A stretch of 64,000 nucleotides of DNA from CALROG01 sp943369755 (lineage in GTDB: Bacteria > Pseudomonadota > Gammaproteobacteria > Burkholderiales > Burkholderiaceae_C): assembly GCA_943369755.1 (NCBI GenBank), contig CALROG020000011.1, positions 1 to 64,000 on the forward strand, given 5' to 3'. This document shows, one piece after another, positions 25,756 to 32,813 of this stretch. A program made the translations under genes and the position numbers. The notes under the pieces were generated by a model, which was given only the letters and a program-made list of their open reading frames with translations, was not told the DNA's origin and did no database searches. Position 1 is the stretch's first letter; each line of letters begins with the position of its first letter.

Positions 25756-26822
25756 GCACTGGTCTCCGGTGGGGCCACTGGAATATGGGCCTGCACCACG
25801 GTGCCGCTGCCGGGGCTGCTGTCAACCCGTACCGTGCCCTTGAGCAACTGGGCGCGCTCGCGCAAACCGGCCAGCCCCATCGAGCCCGCCTTGCGTGGCG
25901 TCTGGGGCTGAAACCCGCGGCCGTCGTCGGCCACCCGCAACGTTACCTGGTGCTGGGTGCGGTGCACCTGCACTTCGGCGCGCTGCGCAGCGGAGTGTTT
26001 GGCCACATTGGCCAGGGACTCCTGCACCATCCGGAACACGGCGGTGGCGTAGGGTTCGTGCAGCGTAAGGTCTTCGTCGATTTCCAGCGTGCAGGCCACA
26101 CCCGAGCGCTGCATGAAGTTCTGCACCAGCCATTCAATCGCCGCCACCAGACCCAGATCGTCCAGCACCAGCGGACGCAGATCGGCGGCAATCCGGCGGG
26201 TGGCGGCCACGCTGGCATCCAGTATGCCCAGCATGGCGGCCATTTTGGCTTGCGCCGCAGACGGCTGTGCGGCCATGTTGTCGCGCAGCCAAATGGTGTC
26301 CATCTTGAGGGCGGTAAGCGACTGGGCCAGTTCGTCGTGCAGCTCGCGCGCCACTCGGGCTTTTTCCTGCTCACGGATCGCGCTGGCCTGCGCCGCATAG
26401 GCTGCAAGTTCGTCTTGGGCTTGGACCCGCGCGGTGACGTCGCGCAGGATCACGGTAAACAGCTTGCCATCAGGTGTGTCGAGCTGGGAAATGGACGCAT
26501 CCATCGGGAAGTCGTGCCCCAGGGCGTGCTGGCCGTACACCACGTTGAGCCCGCCCATGCGGCGCGAAGTAACGCCCTTCTCGCCAAACCGGGCCATGTG
26601 GTCGGCATGGTGCGCGCGAAAGCGTTCCGGCATCAGCCGGGTGAGCGGTTGACCCAGGACATCGGCGGCAGGCCAGCCAAAAATGCTCTCGGCCGCCCGG
26701 TTGTACAGCACCACGCGCTGGGCCTGGTCCACCGTGATGATGGCGTCCATCGCCGACTCCAGCAGCCCCACAAGCTGGGCGGTGGCGTTGCTGTCGTTGA
26801 ATTCGGAGGTAATTTGGGACAC
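25752..26822 (-). CDS. PAS-domain sensor histidine kinase
   Basis: This 356-residue kinase has one PAS domain (LLESAMDAIITVDQAQR to VILRDVTARV, about residues 18-130). Then follow a HisKA_3 dimerisation box with ARELHDELAQSLT (phosphorylated His), and an HATPase region (NVAKHSAAQRAEV, DDGRGFQP, GLAGLRERAQLLKG). The start is a GTG. No membrane segment is seen, so it is cytoplasmic. The PAS resembles FixL, but I do not see the haem-ligand histidine at the F-helix position (here GEKGVTSRRMGG), so a haem is doubtful. Confidence 0.88.
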   Translation of the reverse strand: MSQITSEFNDSNATAQLVGLLESAMDAIITVDQAQRVVLYNRAAESIFGWPAADVLGQPLTRLMPERFRAHHADHMARFGEKGVTSRRMGGLNVVYGQHALGHDFPMDASISQLDTPDGKLFTVILRDVTARVQAQDELAAYAAQASAIREQEKARVARELHDELAQSLTALKMDTIWLRDNMAAQPSAAQAKMAAMLGILDASVAATRRIAADLRPLVLDDLGLVAAIEWLVQNFMQRSGVACTLEIDEDLTLHEPYATAVFRMVQESLANVAKHSAAQRAEVQVHRTQHQVTLRVADDGRGFQPQTPRKAGSMGLAGLRERAQLLKGTVRVDSSPGSGTVVQAHIPVAPPETSA

Positions 26823-26872
26823 GGCAGTATTCAGGCACGCAAGGTGCCGGAATTACAGCACACCGCATCGCA

Positions 26873-27454
26873 CTAATTGAAGAGCGTAGACCCGGCTGAC
26901 TCCCCTGCCCGCTGAAACGGCCCGAGCGGGTTGGTCTGCTTTTCCACCCGGTCAGTACGCGCCTGTCCGCCCTCGTTGCGAAACAGTACAACACCGTCGC
27001 TCACAACCACCAGCGCATCAAACCACCAGCCTTTGACGCTGGTGACGCGCCGGATGTTCAAGAAGTCGGCCCAGAAGTTGCCCTCACGCTGACGGTCTTC
27101 GCCGGCAAAATGGAACCGGAAAGCGCGACAGGCCCGTTGGGCCTGAATGCAGCGCCGGATACCTGGGTCCAGGTCGGCGACCGAAACGCCCTGATAGGGT
27201 GCCAGCCGGGCAATGATTTCAGGGTAGGGAATCAACGTCACATTGGCCCCGCCGTCGGGGTCGAAGCCAAGGCCTTTGAGCTCAGACAGCAGCGTCTTGA
27301 ACGGCACGATGCTTTGCGCTGCGCTTTCGGCCTGCTCGAAGCTTGCAAACGGCGACGGCGTGCGACTGCTGCCGTGCGGCAGCAAAGAAGCACACCCGGT
27401 GGCCAGCAGACACAACACAAGCCCGGCTGTGCGCAAGCAATATCGGAACATCAT
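26873..27454 (-). CDS. Putative lipoprotein of unknown function
   Basis: This 193-residue protein begins with a lipoprotein signal (MMFRYCLRTAGLVLCLLATGC, lipobox ending at the cysteine at position 22), so the mature form should be lipid-anchored. The rest has no domain I recognise; it includes PYPEIIARLAPYQGVSVADLDPGIRRC and a C-terminal VVVSDGVVLFRNEGG segment. Its ATG overlaps the stop of the small membrane protein upstream. It lies at the downstream end of the cco gene row, so it may take part in respiration or cell-envelope function. Confidence 0.7.
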   Translation of the reverse strand: MMFRYCLRTAGLVLCLLATGCASLLPHGSSRTPSPFASFEQAESAAQSIVPFKTLLSELKGLGFDPDGGANVTLIPYPEIIARLAPYQGVSVADLDPGIRRCIQAQRACRAFRFHFAGEDRQREGNFWADFLNIRRVTSVKGWWFDALVVVSDGVVLFRNEGGQARTDRVEKQTNPLGPFQRAGESAGSTLFN

Positions 27455-27702
27455 GGCGTGCCCGGTGTGCGATTGATCTCATCCGGCGGCATGCCCAGCA
27501 AAGCGGTAAGGCCGCTGGCCACGCTGCTGATCAGCCAGAACACAAAAAACGCTGCTGTGTAAACACCCTGGCGCGACAGGCCAAGCGGCTTGCCCGACCA
27601 ATGCAGGTCCTGCGGGTCGATCAGCCCGAACACCAGCAACTCCAGCGCGCAGGCGCTGAGAAAAGCCGGCCAGATAATCCACATCAATCGCTGGCTTGGC
27701 AT
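27451..27702 (-). CDS. Small membrane protein (83 aa) downstream of ccoH
   Basis: This 83-residue protein has two hydrophobic segments (IIWPAFLSACALELLVFGL and YTAAFFVFWLISSVASGL). The ATG at 27702 follows an AT-poor leader; a longer in-frame extension upstream is antisense-like and unsupported. It overlaps the lipoprotein gene by 4 bases and follows ccoH by 35 bases. I do not recognise a family. Confidence 0.7.
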   Translation of the reverse strand: MPSQRLMWIIWPAFLSACALELLVFGLIDPQDLHWSGKPLGLSRQGVYTAAFFVFWLISSVASGLTALLGMPPDEINRTPGTP

Positions 27703-27737
27703 GGTGATGACCCCTTGTTCATGTGTTGACGCCCCGC

Positions 27738-27983
27738 TCAGGGGCTGGCGGGCGTGGGTGGCGTCGCCGCGTGGTTGCGGCCTTGCTGCGCAGGCAAAAG
27801 TGTCTTGTTGATCTCGATACCGCGCCGGTAATAGTCCGTCGCCACCAGGGTTTCGGGGTGGCTCAGCGCAAGCCACAGCGTCACGAAACTCGCAACAATC
27901 ACGACGCCCGGCCCGGCGATGACAAGCCACACATAGCCATGTTTCCACCACGGGGCCGACAGGGGTTGAGATATCTGGGGCAT
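27738..27983 (-). CDS. ccoH: FixH/CcoH, cbb3 oxidase assembly protein
   Basis: This 81-residue protein has one membrane segment (YVWLVIAGPGVVIVASFVTLWLA) followed by the ATDYYRRGIEINKTL motif of FixH/CcoH. CcoH helps assemble and stabilise cytochrome cbb3 oxidase in the inner membrane. It is shorter than most FixH proteins (about 150) because the periplasmic domain is truncated to a short PTPASP tail. This short form appears common near betaproteobacterial cco operons. Confidence 0.87.
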   Translation of the reverse strand: MPQISQPLSAPWWKHGYVWLVIAGPGVVIVASFVTLWLALSHPETLVATDYYRRGIEINKTLLPAQQGRNHAATPPTPASP

Positions 27984-27991
27984 GGGTTCTC

Positions 27992-29425
27992 CTAACGTGG
28001 AACGAGGAACACCGACTTCTCGCTCAGGTGCGCGTCGCCTGCGGTGTCTTCAATGTTGAAACGAATGGGGTGGGAGCCAGCGGCAGCCGAGCCGTCAGCA
28101 ATCTGCAGCCGCACCGGCACCCAGCGCGATTGCGCCGGGCCCACGGTCACCTCGGCGGGCGAAGCCAGCGCAAGACCGTCCAGCCCGGTCGCGAGAATGC
28201 GATAGCGTTGCTCGGTCTCTGTGGCGTTCATGATTTGCAAGCGATAAACGTTTTCAAGTTTGCCGCCTTCAACCATCCGGGCCATCGAGGCGCGGTCGCG
28301 CACCACGTCCACCTTGAACGGAGTGCGCAGCGCCAGACTGGCAAGCATGGCCACACCCAAAGCCAGCAGCAATCCGGTGTACAGCAGCACCCGTGGCCGC
28401 AGCACATGGCGCAAGATGGCGCTGCGGCCCCAGCCGCGTTCCACGGCGTTTTGTGTCGTGTAGCGCACCAGGCCGCGCGGGTAACCCATCTTGTCCATCA
28501 CGGTGTCGCACACATCGGCACAGGCACCGCAGCCAATGCATTCGTACTGAAGCCCGTTGCGAATGTCGATGCCGGTGGGGCAGACCTGAACGCACAGAGT
28601 GCAGTCCACGCAAGTGCCCAAGCCCTTGGCCTGGTAGTCGGCGCTGCGCGAACGGGCACCACGCGGCTCGCCCTGCCCCGCGTCGTAGCTCACGATCAGC
28701 GTGTCGCGGTCGAACATGGCGCTTTGAAAGCGTGCATAGGGGCACATGTATTTGCACACCTGCTCACGCATGAAGCCGGCATTGCCGTAGGTGGCAAAAC
28801 CGTAGAAAAACACCCAGAACACTTCCCACGAACTCATCTGTGTCTGCAAGAACTCCAGGCCCAGTTCACGCACTGGTGTGAAGTAGCCCACAAAGGTGAA
28901 CCCGGTCCACAACGACAGGCTGATCCACAGAAAGTGCTTGGCCCACTTCTTGACGAACTTTTCCAGGGAAAGCGGCGCGCCGTCCAGCCGCATGCGAGCC
29001 GCACGGTCGCCTTCTACACGGCGCTCTATCCATAAAAAGATTTCGGTGTAGACGGTCTGCGGGCAGGCATAACCACACCACAGCCGCCCCGCCACGGCCG
29101 TGAACAGGAACAGTGACAGCGCCGAGATAACCAGCAAGCCCGTGAGGTAGATGAAATCTTGCGGATAAAGGACCAGGCCGAAAACATAGAAGCGCCGCGC
29201 CCCCAGGTCAAACAGCACCGCCTGGCGTTGGCCCCATTCGAGCCACGGCAGCCCATAGAAAACAAGCTGCGTAAGTGCCACCATGGCCCAGCGCCAGCGC
29301 GAGAAAAGGCCGCTGACCGAGCGCGGATAGATCTTTTCGTGCGCTTCATAAAGCGAGACTTCGGCCCCGTCAGCCAACAGCGGCTGAATTGGAATGATCT
29401 TGCGCGGCGGCGGTGTTGTGGGCAC
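27992..29425 (-). CDS. ccoG: Cytochrome c oxidase accessory protein CcoG
   Basis: This 477-residue inner-membrane protein has about five membrane segments, an early CGYACPQTVYTE motif, ferredoxin-like cysteine runs CVDCTLCVQVCP and CIGCGACADVC, and a C-terminal Ig-like domain (IFQ/periplasmic type). CcoG reduces Cu(II) for cbb3 assembly. A GTG start at 29425 is used; no ATG is available. It follows ccoP by 20 bases and precedes ccoH. Confidence 0.92.
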   Translation of the reverse strand: MPTTPPPRKIIPIQPLLADGAEVSLYEAHEKIYPRSVSGLFSRWRWAMVALTQLVFYGLPWLEWGQRQAVLFDLGARRFYVFGLVLYPQDFIYLTGLLVISALSLFLFTAVAGRLWCGYACPQTVYTEIFLWIERRVEGDRAARMRLDGAPLSLEKFVKKWAKHFLWISLSLWTGFTFVGYFTPVRELGLEFLQTQMSSWEVFWVFFYGFATYGNAGFMREQVCKYMCPYARFQSAMFDRDTLIVSYDAGQGEPRGARSRSADYQAKGLGTCVDCTLCVQVCPTGIDIRNGLQYECIGCGACADVCDTVMDKMGYPRGLVRYTTQNAVERGWGRSAILRHVLRPRVLLYTGLLLALGVAMLASLALRTPFKVDVVRDRASMARMVEGGKLENVYRLQIMNATETEQRYRILATGLDGLALASPAEVTVGPAQSRWVPVRLQIADGSAAAGSHPIRFNIEDTAGDAHLSEKSVFLVPR

Positions 29426-29445
29426 TTCAAACTGCTTTTTCAGCC

Positions 29446-30363
29446 TCAGGGCTTGGCGCTGCCGACGCTGTTGGAAAGCCCCCAGACGTAGCCGGTCAGC
29501 ACCTGAATCTGTGCTGCAGTGAGCTTGTCGGCCTGGGCCGGCATAGCGTTCACCTTGCCAGCGTTGATGATGGCGACGATGGCGTTCTCGCCCCAGCCGT
29601 GCAGCCAGATCCCATCTGTCAGGTTAGGTGCGCCCAACGCCTGGTTGCCCTTGCCGTCAATGCCGTGACAGGCGGCGCAAACACCGAATTTGCCCTTGCC
29701 CAGCGAAGCGCGCAGCGAGTCGTGCGGGCTGCCCGACAGGCTCAACACATAGTTGGCGACGTTTTTCACATCGTCTGGTGTCCCAACGGCAGCGCCCAGG
29801 GGCGGCATGTTGCCCACACGGCCCTTCGCCAGGGTTTCAGCAATCTTCTCGGGCGTGCCGCCATGCAGCCAATCGGCGTCCGTCAGGTTCGGGAAGCCCT
29901 TGCTGCCGCGCGCGTCCGATCCGTGGCACTGGGCGCAGTTGTTCATGAACAAGCGCTCACCAATTGCCATGGCCTGAACGTCGGCGGCAATCTTCTCCGG
30001 CGGCATGGCGGCATAGCGTGCGTACAAAGGCTCAAGCGCCTTGCTGGCCTTGGTCATTTCATTGGCGTGCTCGCCGCTGGACGTCCAGCCGAGTTCACCC
30101 TTGTAGCTGCCCAGCCCTGGGTAGGCCACCAGGTACAGCAATGAAAACACGATGGTGATGATGAACAACCAAACCCACCAGCGCGGCAAGGGGTTGTTCA
30201 TTTCGCGCAGGTCTTCGTCCCAGACATGGCCGGTACTGTTGTCCGCAGTGGCGGGCACCTTTTTGCGGCCCGTGACCCACAGGAGCACAAGACAGGCAAA
30301 GATGCTGACCAGGGTCAGGCCGGACACATAGATTGACCAGAAGTCGTTGGTGAAATCGCTCAT
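29446..30363 (-). CDS. ccoP: Cytochrome cbb3 oxidase subunit CcoP (dihaem)
   Basis: This 305-residue subunit has an N-terminal membrane segment region (about residues 10-30 and 60-85) and two c-type haem sites, CAQCH and CAACH, each in a cytochrome c domain. It carries electrons from the cytochrome c pool to CcoO and CcoN. Methionine ligands lie in NMPPLGA and NAMPAQA. The N-terminal SDFTNDFWSIYV motif is typical of CcoP. Confidence 0.95.
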   Translation of the reverse strand: MSDFTNDFWSIYVSGLTLVSIFACLVLLWVTGRKKVPATADNSTGHVWDEDLREMNNPLPRWWVWLFIITIVFSLLYLVAYPGLGSYKGELGWTSSGEHANEMTKASKALEPLYARYAAMPPEKIAADVQAMAIGERLFMNNCAQCHGSDARGSKGFPNLTDADWLHGGTPEKIAETLAKGRVGNMPPLGAAVGTPDDVKNVANYVLSLSGSPHDSLRASLGKGKFGVCAACHGIDGKGNQALGAPNLTDGIWLHGWGENAIVAIINAGKVNAMPAQADKLTAAQIQVLTGYVWGLSNSVGSAKP

Positions 30364-30369
30364 GGTGGT

Positions 30370-30507
30370 TCAGTCCTGGTCAAACGGCAGCCGTGCTGCC
30401 TCGTCAAAGGCTGCGGCATTGCGGCCGGACCAGGCCCAGACCACGATGCCAATGTAGCTCACAAACGCCGCCAGTGTGGCGGCAATGCGCAGGGTGTTGA
30501 CGTCCAT
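30370..30507 (-). CDS. ccoQ: Cytochrome cbb3 oxidase subunit CcoQ
   Basis: This 45-residue protein lies between ccoO and ccoP. It has one membrane helix (LAAFVSYIGIVVWAW) followed by a charged tail ending PFDQD, the standard CcoQ pattern. CcoQ stabilises the cbb3 complex. Confidence 0.9.
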   Translation of the reverse strand: MDVNTLRIAATLAAFVSYIGIVVWAWSGRNAAAFDEAARLPFDQD

Positions 30508-30519
30508 TTCTCAGTTCCT

Positions 30520-31143
30520 TTACTTGAGGGCGCGGCCCAGTACCTGCAGATAGGCCACCAGCGCGTCCATTTCGTTCTTGCCCTTCACGTCTTCCGCAGA
30601 CTTGGCAATCTCGGCGTCGGTGTAAGGCACACCCACCATGCGCTGCGCTTTCATGCGGGGCGCCACATCCGTCGGGTCAATTGCCGCCTTTTCCAGCCAG
30701 GGGTAGGCTGGCATGTTGGACTCGGGCACAAGATCGCGCGGGTTGTTCAGGTGCAGGCGGTGCCAGTCGTCGCTGTACTTGCCGCCCACCCGGTGCAGGT
30801 CAGGGCCGGTGCGCTTGCTACCCCACTGGAACGGGTGGTCGTAGACGAATTCGCCCGCCACCGAATAGTGGCCGTAGCGCAGCGTCTCTGAGCGAAACGG
30901 CCGGATCATCTGCGAGTGGCAGTTGTAGCAACCCTCGCGCAGGTAGATGTCGCGCCCGACAAGTTGCAGCGAGGTGTAGGGCTTGATTCCAGCAATCGGT
31001 TCTGTGGTGGACTTCTGGAAGAACAGCGGCACGATTTCGACCAGGCCGCCGACAGTTATCACCAGCAGGATCAGCACGATCATCAGGAAGTTGTTGGTTT
31101 CCACCTTTTCGTGGGTGAAACCGGTTGGGGTGTTCTCAGACAT
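30520..31143 (-). CDS. ccoO: Cytochrome cbb3 oxidase subunit CcoO (monohaem)
   Basis: This 207-residue subunit has an N-terminal membrane anchor (FLMIVLILLVITVGGLVEIV) and a single c-type haem site CYNCHSQMIRPF, characteristic of CcoO/FixO. Downstream motifs GPDLHRVGGKYSDDWH and NMPAYPWLEK (haem Met ligand) are conserved. It passes electrons to the CcoN catalytic subunit. Confidence 0.96.
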   Translation of the reverse strand: MSENTPTGFTHEKVETNNFLMIVLILLVITVGGLVEIVPLFFQKSTTEPIAGIKPYTSLQLVGRDIYLREGCYNCHSQMIRPFRSETLRYGHYSVAGEFVYDHPFQWGSKRTGPDLHRVGGKYSDDWHRLHLNNPRDLVPESNMPAYPWLEKAAIDPTDVAPRMKAQRMVGVPYTDAEIAKSAEDVKGKNEMDALVAYLQVLGRALK

Positions 31144-31158
31144 GGCGTGTGTTCCTTC

Positions 31159-32610
31159 TCATGCGTGGGCGGCAATGGCCGGAATCGGCGCGTTGACAGA
31201 GCGCCCCGAGATTGCCGTCATCCAGACGTTCCAGGCCATGACCAGCATGCCGCCCAGGTACAACGCCCCACCCGCCACACGAATCACATAGAACGGATAC
31301 GTGGCCTTGACCGACTCGACAAAGGTGTAGGTGAGCGTGCCGTCGGTATTGATGGCACGCCACATCAGGCCCTGCATCACGCCAGCAATCCACATGGCGG
31401 CGATGTACAGAACGATGCCGATAGTGGCCATCCAGAAGTGCAGTTCGATGGCCGGCACCGAGTGCATCTTCTTCTGGCCAAACAGGCGCGGAATCAGGTA
31501 GTACAGCGAGCCCATCGAGATCAGGCCAACCCATCCCAAAGCGCCTGAATGCACATGGCCAACCGTCCAGTCGGTGTAATGGCTCAGGGCGTTGACGGTC
31601 TTGATCGACATCATCGGGCCCTCGAAGGTGCTCATGCCGTAAAACGACAGCGAGACAATCAAAAAGCGCAGGATCGGGTCGTCACGCAGCTTGTGCCAGG
31701 CACCCGACAGCGTCATGATGCCGTTGATCATGCCGCCCCAGCTGGGGGCCAGCAAAATCAGCGAAAACACCATGCCGATGGACTGCGTCCAGTCGGGCAA
31801 GGCGGTGTAGTGCAGATGGTGCGGGCCAGCCCACATGTAGGTGAATATCAACGCCCAGAAGTGCACGATTGACAGGCGGTAGCTGTACACCGGGCGGCCA
31901 GCCTGCTTCGGGATGAAGTAATACATCATCCCCAGGAAACCGGCGGTCAGGAAGAAGCCCACCGCGTTGTGCCCGTACCACCACTGCACCATGGCGTCCT
32001 GCACGCCGGCATAGGCTGAATAGCTCTTCATCCAGCCCGCCGGAACCGCAGCACTGTTAACAAGGTGCAACACGGCCACCGCAATGATGAAGGATCCGTA
32101 AAACCAGTTGGCGACGTAGATATGGCGAACCTTGCGGATGCCGATGGTGCCGAAGAACACCACCGCATACGAGACCCAAACCAGGGTGATCAGAATGTCA
32201 ATCGGCCATTCGAGTTCAGCGTATTCCTTGCCGCTGGTGTAACCCATCGGCAGACTGACGGCGGCCGCAACAATCACCAGTTGCCAGCCCCAGAACGTGA
32301 AGGCCGCCAGGCCGGGCATGAACAGCCGGACCTGGCCGGTACGCTGCACCACGTAGTAGCTGGTAGCAAACAGCGCGCAGCCGCCAAAGGCAAAGATCAC
32401 CGCATTGGTATGCAGTGGGCGCAACCTGCCGTAGCTGAGCCAGGGAATGCCGAAGTTGAGTTCAGGCCAGGCAAGCTGGGCGGCAATGACCAGCCCCACC
32501 AGCATACCGACCACACCCCAAACCACGGCCATCAGCGAGAACTGGCGCACCACAGTGTCTGCATAGACGCCAGTTTGCGGTCGCTCCGTTTGTGTTTGCA
32601 TTGAGTTCAT
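31159..32610 (-). CDS. ccoN: Cytochrome cbb3 oxidase catalytic subunit CcoN
   Basis: This 483-residue subunit has about twelve membrane helices and the haem-copper ligands: HTNAVIFAFGG, WYGHNAVGFFL and HHLHYTA for the low-spin haem and CuB, and the last helix histidines in DWTVGHVHSGALGW. Being cbb3-type, it has high oxygen affinity and pumps protons. A good AAGGTG ribosome site lies upstream of the ATG at 32610. An FNR box at 32665-32678 precedes it. It is the first gene of the ccoNOQPGH row. Confidence 0.97.
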   Translation of the reverse strand: MNSMQTQTERPQTGVYADTVVRQFSLMAVVWGVVGMLVGLVIAAQLAWPELNFGIPWLSYGRLRPLHTNAVIFAFGGCALFATSYYVVQRTGQVRLFMPGLAAFTFWGWQLVIVAAAVSLPMGYTSGKEYAELEWPIDILITLVWVSYAVVFFGTIGIRKVRHIYVANWFYGSFIIAVAVLHLVNSAAVPAGWMKSYSAYAGVQDAMVQWWYGHNAVGFFLTAGFLGMMYYFIPKQAGRPVYSYRLSIVHFWALIFTYMWAGPHHLHYTALPDWTQSIGMVFSLILLAPSWGGMINGIMTLSGAWHKLRDDPILRFLIVSLSFYGMSTFEGPMMSIKTVNALSHYTDWTVGHVHSGALGWVGLISMGSLYYLIPRLFGQKKMHSVPAIELHFWMATIGIVLYIAAMWIAGVMQGLMWRAINTDGTLTYTFVESVKATYPFYVIRVAGGALYLGGMLVMAWNVWMTAISGRSVNAPIPAIAAHA

Positions 32611-32664
32611 CAGGCACCTTTTTTTCTATCGGTGCCAGTGTCGGATGCGGCGTTTTGCGCCGTC

Positions 32665-32678
32665 TTGACAAAAATCAA
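32665..32678. promoter_or_regulatory. FNR box upstream of ccoN
   Basis: TTGAC-AAAA-ATCAA matches the FNR consensus at nine of ten positions. It is centred about 61 bases upstream of the ccoN start, fitting activation of ccoNOQP in low oxygen. It overlaps the stop codon of ccoS. Confidence 0.85.
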
Positions 32679-32812
32679 TCAGAGTGAAGAATGCGCTCGC
32701 CTTCGGCGTCAACGTCTTCAAACTGACCACACCAGACGGCCCAGCCCAGGGCACCAAGAATCAGCAGCGCCAACGCGATGGACAGCGGCACCAGCAGGTA
32801 AAGAATGTCCAT
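32675..32812 (-). CDS. ccoS: Cytochrome oxidase maturation protein CcoS
   Basis: This 45-residue protein has one N-terminal membrane helix (ILYLLVPLSIALALLILGAL), then GWAVWCGQFEDVDAEGERIL, the typical CcoS tail. CcoS is needed for insertion of redox cofactors into cbb3 oxidase. It starts just after the ccoI stop (one base between) on the same strand. Confidence 0.92.
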   Translation of the reverse strand: MDILYLLVPLSIALALLILGALGWAVWCGQFEDVDAEGERILHSD

Positions 32813-32813
32813 G

